Below are positions 25,939 through 35,121 of a stretch of DNA of 64,000 nt, piece after piece. Positions within the stretch are counted from its first letter, which is position 1. Every line of letters begins with the position of its first letter. The notes beneath the pieces are model-generated. The model saw nothing but the letters and a program-made list of their open reading frames with translations, was not told the DNA's origin and did not search any database. This DNA comes from Anaerolineales bacterium (GTDB lineage Bacteria > Chloroflexota > Anaerolineae > Anaerolineales > Villigracilaceae). The position numbers and the translations under genes were made by a program. The stretch spans positions 62,001-126,000 of the forward strand of contig JAUXUL010000045.1 in assembly GCA_030680795.1 (NCBI GenBank). The letters are read 5' to 3'.

Positions 25939-27594
25939 TTATCTAAAACCAAGGAATTGATAAATCCCCTTGATAAAAGCGGCTGCATATCCTGCCCTGT
26001 GCGGCGGGAATGCTACTAAAGAACTTGCGATTACTGAATATATTGCAACCAGCGTAGTGAAAATGATGTAGGCTTTCCTTATTATATTATTACCCAAATT
26101 TCGATAACCCAGTCCAAGGCTTGATGTTGCCAATAACAGCAAGGACGGCATGAAATCCTCACTAAATCTTGTTGCAGGAAAGTAATAGGAGAGGATTGTC
26201 AGCGCTGATATTAATGCCGAACCTGCAAAAATAAGCATTAACCAGTTGTCCAAAAACCCCTTGGCCTGGTCTTTTTTTGGACTCACAATTCCCTTAACAA
26301 ATAGCCCTGCATAAAGAATAAAGGGAGAAATAAATAATAAGCCCGCAAGTCTTTCGTTTGAGAATCTGTTTTCAATTGCCCGAATATAAGGAAACTGCTT
26401 TTGAAATTTCAAGGGATGAATTAAGTAATTATACAGGTTTCCGTTAATATAGTCAGTTGAAAATAAATTTTGAAAAGTGGTGTAATTTACGGATGCGAGT
26501 TGGTATTTTAACCCAAATTCAAAGACTGAATCGAATCTTGCCCAGTTGTACCAGCCGAGCCCGATTGCCGCAACTGCCAAAGGTGCACAAAGACGTAGCA
26601 GGGTGGGGAAATATGATTTAAAGGAGAATGGTTTTATTTGTTTAAAAACATAAAGCAATGTCATTCCTGTTGCAAAAAGTATGACTGGCAAAATGGTGAT
26701 TCTTGTACCTAGAGCAAGCGCCCAGTGTAAGCCGGCGAGGATAAGTTTGGGTGGACTTGGCGACTTCTCATTTAATGAAGAATATACCCAATAACATCCT
26801 CCAATGAAGAATAATTGACTACCGATGATCGCTCCTTCATAAATTCTTGAAGAATTGAGCATCCAGGTTGACGGAGCGGAAAGCCCTATTGCCAGGACGG
26901 AAACACTGAAGAGCCACGACGGAAGGGCTTGATTAAATCTTAACCATATCGAATAGCTAAGAACAACATAGTAGAAAAACAACCCGAACATGAATGCAAG
27001 AACAAGATATTCGTCTCCAATGTGACTAAGTTCTTCTATGTTAAAAAAGACCAAAATTAATGACGGAACTGGTCCCCAGTAAAGGTAGAATTTATTGTTG
27101 TAAAGCGATGCATCCCATGGAAAATCTTCGATGCCGCTTCTTTTTCTAAGCCCATAATCGTACGGGTCATTGAGCGCAAGGAGCGCAGAGGAAGGTTCTT
27201 CGACCAAATAAAGCTGATGTTTTTTGAATGCGATTGCCAGCAAACTGTAATAATTGAAACGGGACGCTTCGAAATTAGGCTGGGCGAACCAGATATACGA
27301 TGCAATCACAATAAGTATTACGGGTAAAGAGAAAATATTCATCTGTGTGGAATAACTGATTTTGTCGAATTTATTTATAGCCCTTGATATGCATTGTCCA
27401 AAGTCTGTCAACTTATCTTTAAAAACTATGCCAAGCGCAGATATTATTAGTAACGCAATACCTGTTTTTAAAATCAGACTTCTTCCCGCCCCCCAACCTG
27501 AATCGTTATCCAGGCCAATTTGTTCGGCGAAAAAAGATATCCCTACAAGCATTACTCCGATTGACAAACCGCTAACGAATAATATTTTTTTCAT
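25939..27594 (-). CDS. Polytopic membrane protein, GT-C-like
   Basis: 551 residues from ATG 27594; the ORF-track start 18 bp earlier is also possible. About twelve transmembrane segments are visible. A periplasmic loop after the second-third span holds FNYYSLLAIAFKKHQLYLVEEPSSALLALNDPYDYGLR. The FPWDASLYNNKFYLYWGPVPSL segment is reminiscent of uncharacterised membrane glycosyltransferases. No soluble domain is present. The gene is AT-rich relative to uvrB and eno. Function not established. Confidence 0.72.
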   Translation of the reverse strand: MKKILFVSGLSIGVMLVGISFFAEQIGLDNDSGWGAGRSLILKTGIALLIISALGIVFKDKLTDFGQCISRAINKFDKISYSTQMNIFSLPVILIVIASYIWFAQPNFEASRFNYYSLLAIAFKKHQLYLVEEPSSALLALNDPYDYGLRKRSGIEDFPWDASLYNNKFYLYWGPVPSLILVFFNIEELSHIGDEYLVLAFMFGLFFYYVVLSYSIWLRFNQALPSWLFSVSVLAIGLSAPSTWMLNSSRIYEGAIIGSQLFFIGGCYWVYSSLNEKSPSPPKLILAGLHWALALGTRITILPVILFATGMTLLYVFKQIKPFSFKSYFPTLLRLCAPLAVAAIGLGWYNWARFDSVFEFGLKYQLASVNYTTFQNLFSTDYINGNLYNYLIHPLKFQKQFPYIRAIENRFSNERLAGLLFISPFILYAGLFVKGIVSPKKDQAKGFLDNWLMLIFAGSALISALTILSYYFPATRFSEDFMPSLLLLATSSLGLGYRNLGNNIIRKAYIIFTTLVAIYSVIASSLVAFPPHRAGYAAAFIKGIYQFLGFR

Positions 27595-27834
27595 TTTGTA
27601 GACCCTGGGCATGTGGTGTGAGATGTGTTTTCAACAGTATGTGCGCAAACGACTGTGGCATAACAAGATATTTTTTCCCGTTTGCGCGGTTATTAAATGC
27701 AATCATTAAGCAGGGTGACTGCAAATGCAGCCAGATTAAGCCTTTGACTCGATTATACTGCTTCGCTGGTTTTTTCCTGTCCCTTGGAGTAAAATAGAAC
27801 ACACGTTCCCCCATTCATCTATCATATAAAAACC

Positions 27835-29874
27835 ATGGATTTCAAACTTCAAGCACCTTTCATCCCGATGGGCGATCAGCCCGAAGCCATCCGCGGACTA
27901 GTGGACGGCGTAAAAAAAGGATTCAAGCACCAGGTTTTGCTCGGCGCCACGGGCACAGGCAAAACCTTTACGATCGCATCCGTGATCCAGGAATTGCAGA
28001 AGCCGGCATTGATCATGGCGCATAACAAGACTCTTGCCGCTCAGTTATATGCCGAGTTCAAAGAGTTCTTCCCGGAAAATGCGGTATCGTATTTTGTTTC
28101 CTACTATGATTATTACCAGCCTGAAGCCTACGTGCCGCGCCATGACCTGTTTATTGAAAAAGAGACTCAAATCAATGAAGAGATCGAACGCCTGCGTCTC
28201 TCCGCAACCACAGCCTTGATCTCGCGCCGTGATGTCATCATCGTGGCTTCCGTTTCCTGCATCTACGGTTTGGGATCGCCCGAGGAATTTGGTAAAGGGA
28301 CGGTCACCCTTAAAGTGGGTGAGATCTATCGCCGCAATGCATTACTTCGGCAGTTGATCGAGAGTCAATACCAGCGCAATGACATGGAATTGCGTCCTGG
28401 CACATTCCGTGTGCGAGGCGATACTTTGGAGATCATCCCTGCCTACGAAGATAAGCGCGGATTCCGCATCACATTCTTCGGGGATGAAGTGGAACGCATC
28501 ATGCAATTTAGCCCCGTCAGTGGTGAGGTATTTGATGAGCCAAAAGAAGTTTCCATTTTTCCAGCAAAGCAATTTCTGACTGATGCAGATAGATTGAAGG
28601 ATTCGATCAAGAATATCGAAGAAGAGTTGGAAGAACGCCTGGCTTTCTATAAGAGTCAGGGTAAATTTTTGGAAGCGCAGCGCATTGAGCAGCGCACCCG
28701 TTACGACCTTGAGATGTTAAAGGAAGTGGGTTATTGCTCTGGAATTGAAAATTACTCCCGTCACCTCGATGGACGCGCGTCCGGCTCACATCCATGGACG
28801 ATGATCGATTTTCTGCCGAGTGATTATCTGCTGGTGATTGACGAGAGTCACATGACCGTGCCGCAGATCCGCGGCATGTATAACAGTGACCGCGCGCGCA
28901 AGGAAACGCTGGTCGAATATGGATTTCGTCTGCCTTCTGCGATGGACAACCGTCCGCTGAAGTTCGAGGAGTTCGAGCAGGTGATGGGAGCGACGATTTA
29001 CACATCTGCGACTCCGTCCACTTATGAAATGGAACATGCCGAGCAGGTTGTTGAGCAGATCATCCGCCCAACGGGATTGGTGGATCCTGAGGTGGTGGTT
29101 CGCCCAACCAAAGGGCAGGTGGATGATCTGGTCGGAGAGATCAGGCAAAGGGTGGAAAGAAGCGAACGGATCTTAGTCACAACGCTGACCAAGCGCATGT
29201 CTGAAGACCTAACGACATATATGAAAGAGCTGGGAATCAAGGTCAATTATTTGCATTCGGAAGTGGAGACGCTCGAGCGCGTGAGCATTCTGCGTGATCT
29301 ACGTTTGGGTGTGTTTGATGTAATCATTGGAATCAACCTATTGCGTGAAGGTTTGGATTTGCCGGAGGTTTCCCTGGTTGCGATTTTGGATGCGGATAAG
29401 GAAGGCTTTCTGCGTTCGGACAAGGCCTTGATCCAGACAATTGGACGCGCAGCGCGGAATGTGAATGGGCGCGTGATCATGTATGCAGACCGCGAGACCG
29501 ATTCGATGAAACGGGCGATTGACGAAACTAATCGCCGCCGCGCCAAGCAGGTGAAATTTAACAGTGATAACGGCATCATGCCGATCAGTATTCACAAGGA
29601 AATCCACGATCTGACGGAGGGAATGTCTGAGAAGGCTGTGTCCGAGATGAAGGGTGAATACAAAGTGAAGGATGCTAACGCGATGCCGCGCGGTGAACTG
29701 CGTAGGATCATTGCTGAAGTGGAAAAGCACATGAAGGCCGCTGCGAAAAATCTCGAATTCGAGCGTGCCACTGCATTACGTGATGAATTGTATGACTTGA
29801 AGAATCTGCTGGCTGAAGACGAAAGTTTGAAGCCGTGGGAGCGTATCAAGTTGATGACGGGCGAGGAAGATTAA
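27835..29874 (+). CDS. uvrB: Excinuclease ABC subunit B
   Basis: 679 residues, full length. UvrB verifies DNA damage with UvrA and positions UvrC for incision. Visible features are [13 protein letters not shown], Walker [15 protein letters not shown], the beta-hairpin region [25 protein letters not shown], the [18 protein letters not shown]-box equivalent, the motor motif [14 protein letters not shown] ... [26 protein letters not shown], and a C-terminal UVR motif that binds UvrC. The start ATG at 27835 has no clear Shine-Dalgarno sequence. Confidence 0.97.
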   Translation: MDFKLQAPFIPMGDQPEAIRGLVDGVKKGFKHQVLLGATGTGKTFTIASVIQELQKPALIMAHNKTLAAQLYAEFKEFFPENAVSYFVSYYDYYQPEAYVPRHDLFIEKETQINEEIERLRLSATTALISRRDVIIVASVSCIYGLGSPEEFGKGTVTLKVGEIYRRNALLRQLIESQYQRNDMELRPGTFRVRGDTLEIIPAYEDKRGFRITFFGDEVERIMQFSPVSGEVFDEPKEVSIFPAKQFLTDADRLKDSIKNIEEELEERLAFYKSQGKFLEAQRIEQRTRYDLEMLKEVGYCSGIENYSRHLDGRASGSHPWTMIDFLPSDYLLVIDESHMTVPQIRGMYNSDRARKETLVEYGFRLPSAMDNRPLKFEEFEQVMGATIYTSATPSTYEMEHAEQVVEQIIRPTGLVDPEVVVRPTKGQVDDLVGEIRQRVERSERILVTTLTKRMSEDLTTYMKELGIKVNYLHSEVETLERVSILRDLRLGVFDVIIGINLLREGLDLPEVSLVAILDADKEGFLRSDKALIQTIGRAARNVNGRVIMYADRETDSMKRAIDETNRRRAKQVKFNSDNGIMPISIHKEIHDLTEGMSEKAVSEMKGEYKVKDANAMPRGELRRIIAEVEKHMKAAAKNLEFERATALRDELYDLKNLLAEDESLKPWERIKLMTGEED

Positions 29875-29882
29875 GGCACTAA

Positions 29883-29972
29883 AGAATCGCAACGGCGGGA
29901 ATTGGGCTTTCCATTATTGGGCTGTTGACGGCGATCATTTATTCTGTGTTGGTGTACATGGCGCGGTATTGA
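29883..29972 (+). pseudogene. Possible 3' remnant of a small membrane protein
   Basis: After an in-frame TAA, the frame reads ATAGIGLSIIGLLTAIIYSVLVYMARY-stop, a single good transmembrane helix with a typical small-protein ending but no usable start codon. It may be the tail of a deleted gene or chance. Confidence 0.3.
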
Positions 29973-30081
29973 ATCATCTTTTCCCACTCTTTGTGCTTTC
30001 TTTATAAAATCTTTACATTGCGGTTGTATCCTTTGAGCGTAATCAGGAATAAGCCTGAAATATCACTCAAAGGAGTATGGA

Positions 30082-30600
30082 ATGAAAAAGACAATTTTGA
30101 TCGTAGCTTTGGTAGTATTGGCTCTTGGCGTGTTCGGTGTGGGCGCGGCATTCGCACAGGACGGCACACCTCCCTTTGGCCGTGGAACGATGATGGGTAA
30201 CGGCACAAGCGGCCCCATGCACACTTTTATGGTCACTGAATTTGCGAAACAACTTGACCTGAACGTGAATGACATCAATACCCGTCTTGCAGCTGGCGAG
30301 AGCATGTACGACATCGCCCTCTCTGCTGGTGTCACCGCTGAAGAATTCCCCGCAGTGATGACGGAAGTCCGTGCAAATGCGCTGGCGGAGGCTGTGAAAG
30401 CCAATGTCATCACCCAGGAGCAGGCAGATGGGATGCTCTCTCACGGATTTGGACAGGGCGGCATGATGAACGGCGCTGGTTTTGACGGCGATTGCCCAGC
30501 GCAAGATGGCGATTACCAAAACGGTTTCCGTGGCGGCATGGGGAATGGCTATGGTAGCGGGATGATGAACGGCTGGGGTTCACAACAAGTAAATCCGTAA
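30082..30600 (+). CDS. Secreted Met/Gly-rich protein of unknown function
   Basis: 172 residues, start behind AAAGGAG. A clear signal peptide (MKKTILIVALVVLALGVFGVGAAFA-QDG) is followed by a short M/G-rich stretch, a helical middle (FAKQLDLNVNDINTRLAAGESMYDIALSAGVTAEEF..) and a second M/G/N/Q-rich tail (GQGGMMNGAG...GNGYGSGMMNGWG). The helical pattern resembles small envelope proteins with repeated LGLS...LA.G.S....A motifs (DUF2680-like, by memory). The Met-rich tails could bind Cu or simply be flexible. Monocistronic, with its own terminator. Confidence 0.82.
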   Translation: MKKTILIVALVVLALGVFGVGAAFAQDGTPPFGRGTMMGNGTSGPMHTFMVTEFAKQLDLNVNDINTRLAAGESMYDIALSAGVTAEEFPAVMTEVRANALAEAVKANVITQEQADGMLSHGFGQGGMMNGAGFDGDCPAQDGDYQNGFRGGMGNGYGSGMMNGWGSQQVNP

Positions 30601-30621
30601 GATCATGATGAAGTAAGTAGA

Positions 30622-30656
30622 AAAAAACTGGTGGTCGCAAGATCACCAGTTTTTTG
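30622..30656. terminator. Terminator after the Met/Gly-rich protein gene
   Basis: aaaaaactggtg / caccagtttttt stem with a small interior loop and A/T tracts on both sides. Works in either direction on paper. Confidence 0.85.
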
Positions 30657-30801
30657 TGCGTTAACCCAAACATGAATAATCCATTGATTTATTTGATTTA
30701 TCTTTTACCTGTCCCGAGAAAAACAGGGTTCTTTTCACAGGATAGTGATGCTACGCATTGCCAAAGATGGAAAATCTATTAAATATCAACCAACCTTCAA
30801 A

Positions 30802-30882
30802 CCTTCCAACGTTCCAACTCCCGCCGCGAACATCGTCACTTCAATCTGCATATTCGTCAATTTCATCATCTCAATTGCTCTC
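30802..30882 (-). pseudogene. Degraded second copy of the idi2 3' end
   Basis: On the minus strand it reads [30 protein letters not shown]-stop, matching the last ~27 residues of the intact gene at 31438-32463 with scattered substitutions. It lacks the ctgagcttgtcgaag insertion that alters the end of the intact gene, so it preserves the uninserted state. The rest of the 30601-30965 gap holds only the terminator and a short palindrome. Confidence 0.85.
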
Positions 30883-30890
30883 GATCTCAC

Positions 30891-30920
30891 CCCTACCACC
30901 TCTCCTAAAAGGAGAGGGGA
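30891..30920. repeat. CCTCTCC-type palindrome
   Basis: acctctcctaaaaggagaggggaa with cctctcc/ggagagg arms. Same family as the copies inside rlmN and mfd. Confidence 0.6.
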
Positions 30921-30965
30921 ATCTGTTGCGTTTGGAAGGGAGTGGGTGATCATGAGAAATCTGAT

Positions 30966-31316
30966 TCAAATCAATCCCGAAAAATCCACAGCCTTATCTG
31001 ACCAGTCTTTTGCCTGCACAGAAAGTAGAAGTCTCTGTTGCGGATTCTGACTGGCTTCTGTCCGTGCTTTTTGCCAGAGGGTGATGATGGTTTGCATGCG
31101 CACAAGTTCGGCGGCGGTTTCTGGATCGGTGTCGGCAGCTGTCCATTCTATTAGGTGTTTGGCTTCATCCAGCAATTTGGCAACATGATTTGGATCAGTT
31201 GAATTACGCGCAGATGATGAAATGCGACCAAGAGTGGCAGCTAGTCCACCCAAACGGCGGGGGAGTGGGTCACGCAGAAAGCGTTCGCGCAGTTTTTCTC
31301 TCATTTCCTTGTCCAT
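30966..31316 (-). CDS. Hypothetical small helical protein
   Basis: 116 residues, all helical and charged. It starts RERFLRDPLPRRLGGLAATLGRISSSA and contains a long amphipathic stretch (HVAKLLDEAKHLIEWTA..). No membrane segment or known motif. The start codon lies six bases after a TATGAT -10 box with no ribosome site, so a leaderless transcript is likely. It is encoded just downstream of idi2 on the same strand, with a palindromic repeat between them. Function unknown. Confidence 0.75.
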   Translation of the reverse strand: MDKEMREKLRERFLRDPLPRRLGGLAATLGRISSSARNSTDPNHVAKLLDEAKHLIEWTAADTDPETAAELVRMQTIITLWQKARTEASQNPQQRLLLSVQAKDWSDKAVDFSGLI

Positions 31317-31322
31317 ATTAAA

Positions 31323-31328
31323 ATCATA
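31323..31328 (-). promoter_or_regulatory. -10 box of a probable leaderless promoter
   Basis: TATGAT on the minus strand with six bases between it and the ATG at 31316. Same geometry as 4765-4770. Confidence 0.4.
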
Positions 31329-31338
31329 CCTTAATCAT

Positions 31339-31406
31339 GTTTCTCTGAGCGGAGCGAAGAGTCTCCTCATGGGAGTAGAGATGCTCCGCTCCGCTCAGCA
31401 TGACAT
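31339..31406. repeat. Palindromic dispersed element (CTCTGAGCGGAGCGAAGAG family)
   Basis: gtttctctgagcggagcg and cgctccgctcagcatgac are imperfect inverted repeats around agagtctcctcatgggagtagagatg. Related to the element at 38789-38873. Confidence 0.65.
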
Positions 31407-31437
31407 AGTAGTTATTGTTCAACCAACTTTCCAACCT

Positions 31438-32463
31438 TCAACCCTTCGACAAGCTCAGGGCAAGCCCTTCCAACGTTCCAACGCCCGCCGCAAACATGGT
31501 GACTTCAATTTGTCTCTTTGTCAACTTCATCATCTCAATGGCTTGCTCGGTTGAGACCGACGCAGCTTTGAGGAATTGACCTGCCATGCCGCCGAGAGTT
31601 GCGCCGAGGGCAATGCACTTGGCGATGTCGAGTCCGTCTTTGATGCCGCCGCTGGCGAAGACCGTCATGTTGGGTAAAACTCGTTTCACATTGAGAATAG
31701 ACTCTGCAGTGGGGATGCCCCAGCCAACAAACGTCGCCGCGAGTTGACGGGTGAATTCATCGGGTGCTCGGTGCATTTCAACTTGTGACCAGCTTGTGCC
31801 GCCTGCACCGGCCACGTCAATTGCAGAAACGCCGCAATCGGCTAATAACTTTGCGCTTCGTTCTGATATTCCCCAGCCAACTTCTTTTGCAATGACAGGC
31901 ATTTCCAGTTTCTTGCACACTTCTTCGATCTTCTTTGCCAAGCCAACCCAGTTTGTGTCACCAGCATCTTGCACCGCTTCCTGTAGCGGATTGAGATGCA
32001 AGATCAGTGCATCTGCCTGGATCATTTCGACGGCTTTGCGGCATTGGTCAATGCCATAACCGTAATTGAGTTGCACTGTGCCGAGGTTTGCAAATAATAA
32101 AATATCGGGCGCAACCTTGCGCACTTGAAATGTTTTCGCCAGTTCGGGATGTTCGATGGCAGCGCGTTGACTGCCAACTCCCATGGCAATGCCGCATTCC
32201 TGCGCGGCTTCGGCGAGGCGCAGGTTAATAGTCTCTGCTGCGGATGTCCCGCCGGTCATGGAGCTGATCAGGATGGGCGAATGTAACTTTTTGCCGAACA
32301 GGCTGAGGCTTGTGTCGAGGCGGTTCAAGTCGAGTTCGGGTAATGCCTCGTGGATGAAGTGATATTTTTCGAGTCCGCTTGTCAAGGCAGAACGCACATC
32401 CTGCTCTAAGTTGATTTTAATGTGGTCAGCTTTTCGCTGGTCAATAGGCGCAACTTTTCTCAT
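31438..32463 (-). CDS. fni: Type 2 (FMN-dependent) isopentenyl-diphosphate delta-isomerase
   Basis: 341 residues. It interconverts IPP and DMAPP, the building blocks of isoprenoids and hence quinones, carotenoids and heme side chains. Motifs of the FMN-binding TIM barrel are present: R..ADHI at the N-terminus, [63 protein letters not shown] and [19 protein letters not shown]. The natural C-terminus has been changed: a 23-bp dispersed repeat replaces the original end (LKVGKLVEQ) with ALSLSKG and a new stop. This is outside the catalytic barrel, so activity is likely kept. Confidence 0.94.
   Translation of the reverse strand: MRKVAPIDQRKADHIKINLEQDVRSALTSGLEKYHFIHEALPELDLNRLDTSLSLFGKKLHSPILISSMTGGTSAAETINLRLAEAAQECGIAMGVGSQRAAIEHPELAKTFQVRKVAPDILLFANLGTVQLNYGYGIDQCRKAVEMIQADALILHLNPLQEAVQDAGDTNWVGLAKKIEEVCKKLEMPVIAKEVGWGISERSAKLLADCGVSAIDVAGAGGTSWSQVEMHRAPDEFTRQLAATFVGWGIPTAESILNVKRVLPNMTVFASGGIKDGLDIAKCIALGATLGGMAGQFLKAASVSTEQAIEMMKLTKRQIEVTMFAAGVGTLEGLALSLSKG
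31442..31460. repeat. Short dispersed repeat inserted at the 3' end of fni
   Basis: cccttcgacaagctcaggg, the TTCGACAAGCTCAGG family. It changes the last codons and stop of the isomerase gene. The nearby remnant (30802-30882) lacks it. Confidence 0.85.
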
Positions 32464-32495
32464 GGGGTAGTGTTCCTGTGGTTGATAGTGCTGGC

Positions 32496-32523
32496 TTGAC
32501 AGGCCTTGTCAAGCGATTACAAT
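32496..32523 (+). promoter_or_regulatory. Sigma-70-type promoter of acpP
   Basis: TTGACA (32496-32501), 16-bp spacer, TACAAT (32518-32523), about 32 bp before the acpP start codon. Consensus quality fits a highly expressed gene. Confidence 0.7.
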
Positions 32524-32555
32524 AAGGCTATCTAAAAATAAAATTGGAGGTATTA

Positions 32556-32792
32556 ATGTCTGATACATATACAGAACTCAGGGCGATCGTTAAGGATTTG
32601 CTTGGTGCGGATGAAGCGAAGATCACAATGGAAGCGCGTTTCCGTGAGGACCTTGAGGCTGATTCGCTGGATCTCGTAGAATTGATCATGGCTTTTGAAG
32701 ATAAATTTGGCGCCGAGATTTCTGACGAAGATGCCCAGAAGATCACCACCGTCGGTGAAGCTGTCAACTACATTGACGCTCGCAAGAAGTAA
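32556..32792 (+). CDS. acpP: Acyl carrier protein
   Basis: 78 residues from ATG 32556 (TTGGAGG five bases upstream); the ORF-track start at 32544 is inside the ribosome site. The acidic four-helix protein carries the phosphopantetheine serine in [19 protein letters not shown]. It shuttles acyl chains in fatty-acid synthesis. It has its own promoter and a downstream hairpin, so it is transcribed alone. Confidence 0.96.
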   Translation: MSDTYTELRAIVKDLLGADEAKITMEARFREDLEADSLDLVELIMAFEDKFGAEISDEDAQKITTVGEAVNYIDARKK

Positions 32793-32814
32793 TTGATCCT
32801 TTGAGATTATAACC

Positions 32815-32843
32815 GTAGAGCCGCCTGATGAAGGCGGCTCTAC
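32815..32843 (+). terminator. Hairpin after acpP
   Basis: gtagagccgcc / ggcggctctac, perfect 11-bp stem, 7-nt loop, followed by a poor T-tract (gtgtttc). Confidence 0.65.
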
Positions 32844-32932
32844 GTGTTTCTGACAGGATTTGATTGTTGCGGTGGGGGCAGGGCGAGTGACTCTTTGTCA
32901 AAATCTTTGATGATTCAATCTGCCCTTACAAT

Positions 32933-33793
32933 TTACATGAGTAAGGTTGGAATTTCTTCCGGGTGTTTGGCGACTTTTACGCCAGCGGCTTCGAGGGCTT
33001 TGATCTTATCTGCGGCTGTGCCTGCGCCGCCTTCGATGATCGCACCGGCGTGTCCCATGCGTTTGCCGGGAGGTGCAGTTAGACCAGCAATGAAGGCTGC
33101 GACCGGTTTGGTCATTTTGGATGTGATGTATTCCGCGGCTTTTTCCTCTTCGCTGCCGCCGATCTCACCTATCAAGATGACCTTCTCGGTTTTGGGATCA
33201 TGCTCGAACATTTCCAACACGTCGGTAAAGTTTGTGCCATTGACCGGGTCGCCGCCAATGCCTACGCAGGTGCTGGCGCCCATGCCGAGGTTCTTCATGG
33301 CGTAAAGGACTTCGTAAGTCAGTGTGCCAGAGCGTGATACCACGCCCACATTGCCGGGGATGGCAATGTCACCGGGAATGATACCGACTTTCGCTTTGCC
33401 GGGGGTGAGCAGGCCGGGACAGTTTGGTCCGATCAGGCGGACTTTTTTCTGGTCAAGATAATTACGCACGCGCATCATATCCTGAACGGCCACGCCTTCG
33501 GTAATGCAGATGATAAGGGGAATGCCTGCATCTGCGGCTTCAAACATGGCATCCGGCGCGAAGCGCGCGGGGACGAAGATAATGGTGGCGGTTGCATCTG
33601 TGGCGTCCCTGGCGGTCTTGACGGAGTCAAAGACGGGTAGTTTGTCAAGTACCCATTCGCCGCCCTTGCCGGGCGTCACACCGCCGACAACATTCGTGCC
33701 ATACGCGACCATCTGTGTGGTGTGGAATAAGCCTTCATTGCCTGTAATGCCTTGAACGATCAGGCGTGTGTTATTGTCAACTAATATGCTCAT
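32933..33793 (-). CDS. sucD: Succinate-CoA ligase alpha subunit
   Basis: 286 residues from ATG 33793; the earlier ORF-track start adds a non-conserved leader. With SucC it converts succinyl-CoA to succinate with nucleotide triphosphate formation in the TCA cycle. Visible are the CoA-binding fold ([24 protein letters not shown]), [17 protein letters not shown] and the phosphohistidine loop [17 protein letters not shown]. It lies 62 bp downstream of sucC in the usual beta-alpha order. Confidence 0.96.
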   Translation of the reverse strand: MSILVDNNTRLIVQGITGNEGLFHTTQMVAYGTNVVGGVTPGKGGEWVLDKLPVFDSVKTARDATDATATIIFVPARFAPDAMFEAADAGIPLIICITEGVAVQDMMRVRNYLDQKKVRLIGPNCPGLLTPGKAKVGIIPGDIAIPGNVGVVSRSGTLTYEVLYAMKNLGMGASTCVGIGGDPVNGTNFTDVLEMFEHDPKTEKVILIGEIGGSEEEKAAEYITSKMTKPVAAFIAGLTAPPGKRMGHAGAIIEGGAGTAADKIKALEAAGVKVAKHPEEIPTLLM

Positions 33794-33855
33794 AATGTAT
33801 GTTCCTTCGCAGGGGCAAGGTTTATGCCTACAAAGGGTGACCATGAAGGTCGCTC

Positions 33856-35004
33856 CTACGAATTTATTTTCCTTTTTTTAGCGGCTTTAACAGATTTCTT
33901 CGCTGCGTCGGCGAGGGTTTCTGCAGTGATCATTTTTGCATTTTCGAGCAAGCGGCGGCCATCTTCGGCGTTCGTTCCCACCAGGCGTACAACCATCGGA
34001 ACTTTCGGTTTGACCTCCTCCATTGCAGCGAGAATGCCGCGCGCCACTTCATCACAGCGTGTGATACCGCCGAAGATGTTGAACAATACAGCTTTGACAT
34101 TTGGGTCTGTAAGAATGATACGCATGCCGGCGGCAACTTTATCCGCGCCAGCACCGCCGCCGATATCAAGGAAGTTGGCAGGTTCACCGCCGAAGAGTTT
34201 GATCACGTCCATGCTGGTCATGGCGAGACCTGCGCCATTGACCATACAGCCGATGTTGCCGTCCAGTTTGATGAAGGAAAGTCCGTATCTACGGGCTTCA
34301 ATTTCAGAAGGGGCGTCTTCGTCTGTGTCGCGCATTTCCACAAGGTCTGGCTGGCGGAAGAGGGCGTTGTCGTCGATCATCATCTTACCATCCAGCGCGA
34401 TCAACTTCTTTTCTTTTGTGATCACCAGCGGATTGATCTCTGCCAGTATGGCATCTGTCGCGCTATAGACCTGCCATAAGCCCATTGCGATCTTTACAAA
34501 ATCCTTCCAGTATGCGCGCGGCAGGTCAATTGCGACAGCCACATCACGAGCCTGATATTCACGCAAGCCCAGCAACGGATCTATGTGAACTTTGACGATC
34601 TTTTCAGGAGTCGCTGCGGCTACTTCTTCAATGTCCACACCACCTGCGGCAGAAGCGATCATGACCGGCTTCTTCGCGGTGCGGTCATTGGTGATCGCAA
34701 AGTAGATTTCCTGGTCTATGGCGGAGGCTTCATCAACCAGGACCTTGCGAACAGGCAACCCTTTGATGTCCATACCCAGAATTTGTGTCGCAAGTTGTTC
34801 GGCTTCAGCGGAGTCTTTGGCGAGTTTTACGCCGCCTGCTTTTCCGCGTCCGCCTGCCAGCACCTGTGCCTTAATAACAACGCGGCCGCCAAGCTCTTCC
34901 GCAATTTGCTTTGCTTCCTGAGCGGTAGCCGCCACCCGGCCCTTGGGAATCGGGATGCCATACTTTGAAAAAATTGTTTTTGATTGGTATTCGTGGAGTT
35001 TCAT
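33856..35004 (-). CDS. sucC: Succinate-CoA ligase beta subunit
   Basis: 382 residues, full length. ATP-grasp subunit: [22 protein letters not shown] at the start, [20 protein letters not shown] for nucleotide binding, EINPLVIT, and [13 protein letters not shown] followed by [14 protein letters not shown] at the active-site power helix. First gene of a sucCD operon; the ATG at 35004 has a purine-rich GAGAG sequence upstream. Confidence 0.96.
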   Translation of the reverse strand: MKLHEYQSKTIFSKYGIPIPKGRVAATAQEAKQIAEELGGRVVIKAQVLAGGRGKAGGVKLAKDSAEAEQLATQILGMDIKGLPVRKVLVDEASAIDQEIYFAITNDRTAKKPVMIASAAGGVDIEEVAAATPEKIVKVHIDPLLGLREYQARDVAVAIDLPRAYWKDFVKIAMGLWQVYSATDAILAEINPLVITKEKKLIALDGKMMIDDNALFRQPDLVEMRDTDEDAPSEIEARRYGLSFIKLDGNIGCMVNGAGLAMTSMDVIKLFGGEPANFLDIGGGAGADKVAAGMRIILTDPNVKAVLFNIFGGITRCDEVARGILAAMEEVKPKVPMVVRLVGTNAEDGRRLLENAKMITAETLADAAKKSVKAAKKRKINS

Positions 35005-35121
35005 TAATCTCTCTCGGAGGATGTTTTTATAAAAAGCATCGGCATTATACCATCATAAAAAAGGATGAAGGGTTTCACGCGAAGCGTTTATCCTTCATCC
35101 TTCATAATTAATCCTTTTTTC

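Noticed and set aside
30745-31050. 101-aa plus-strand ORF
   Set aside because: It runs antisense through the fni remnant and a palindromic repeat and has no coding pattern.
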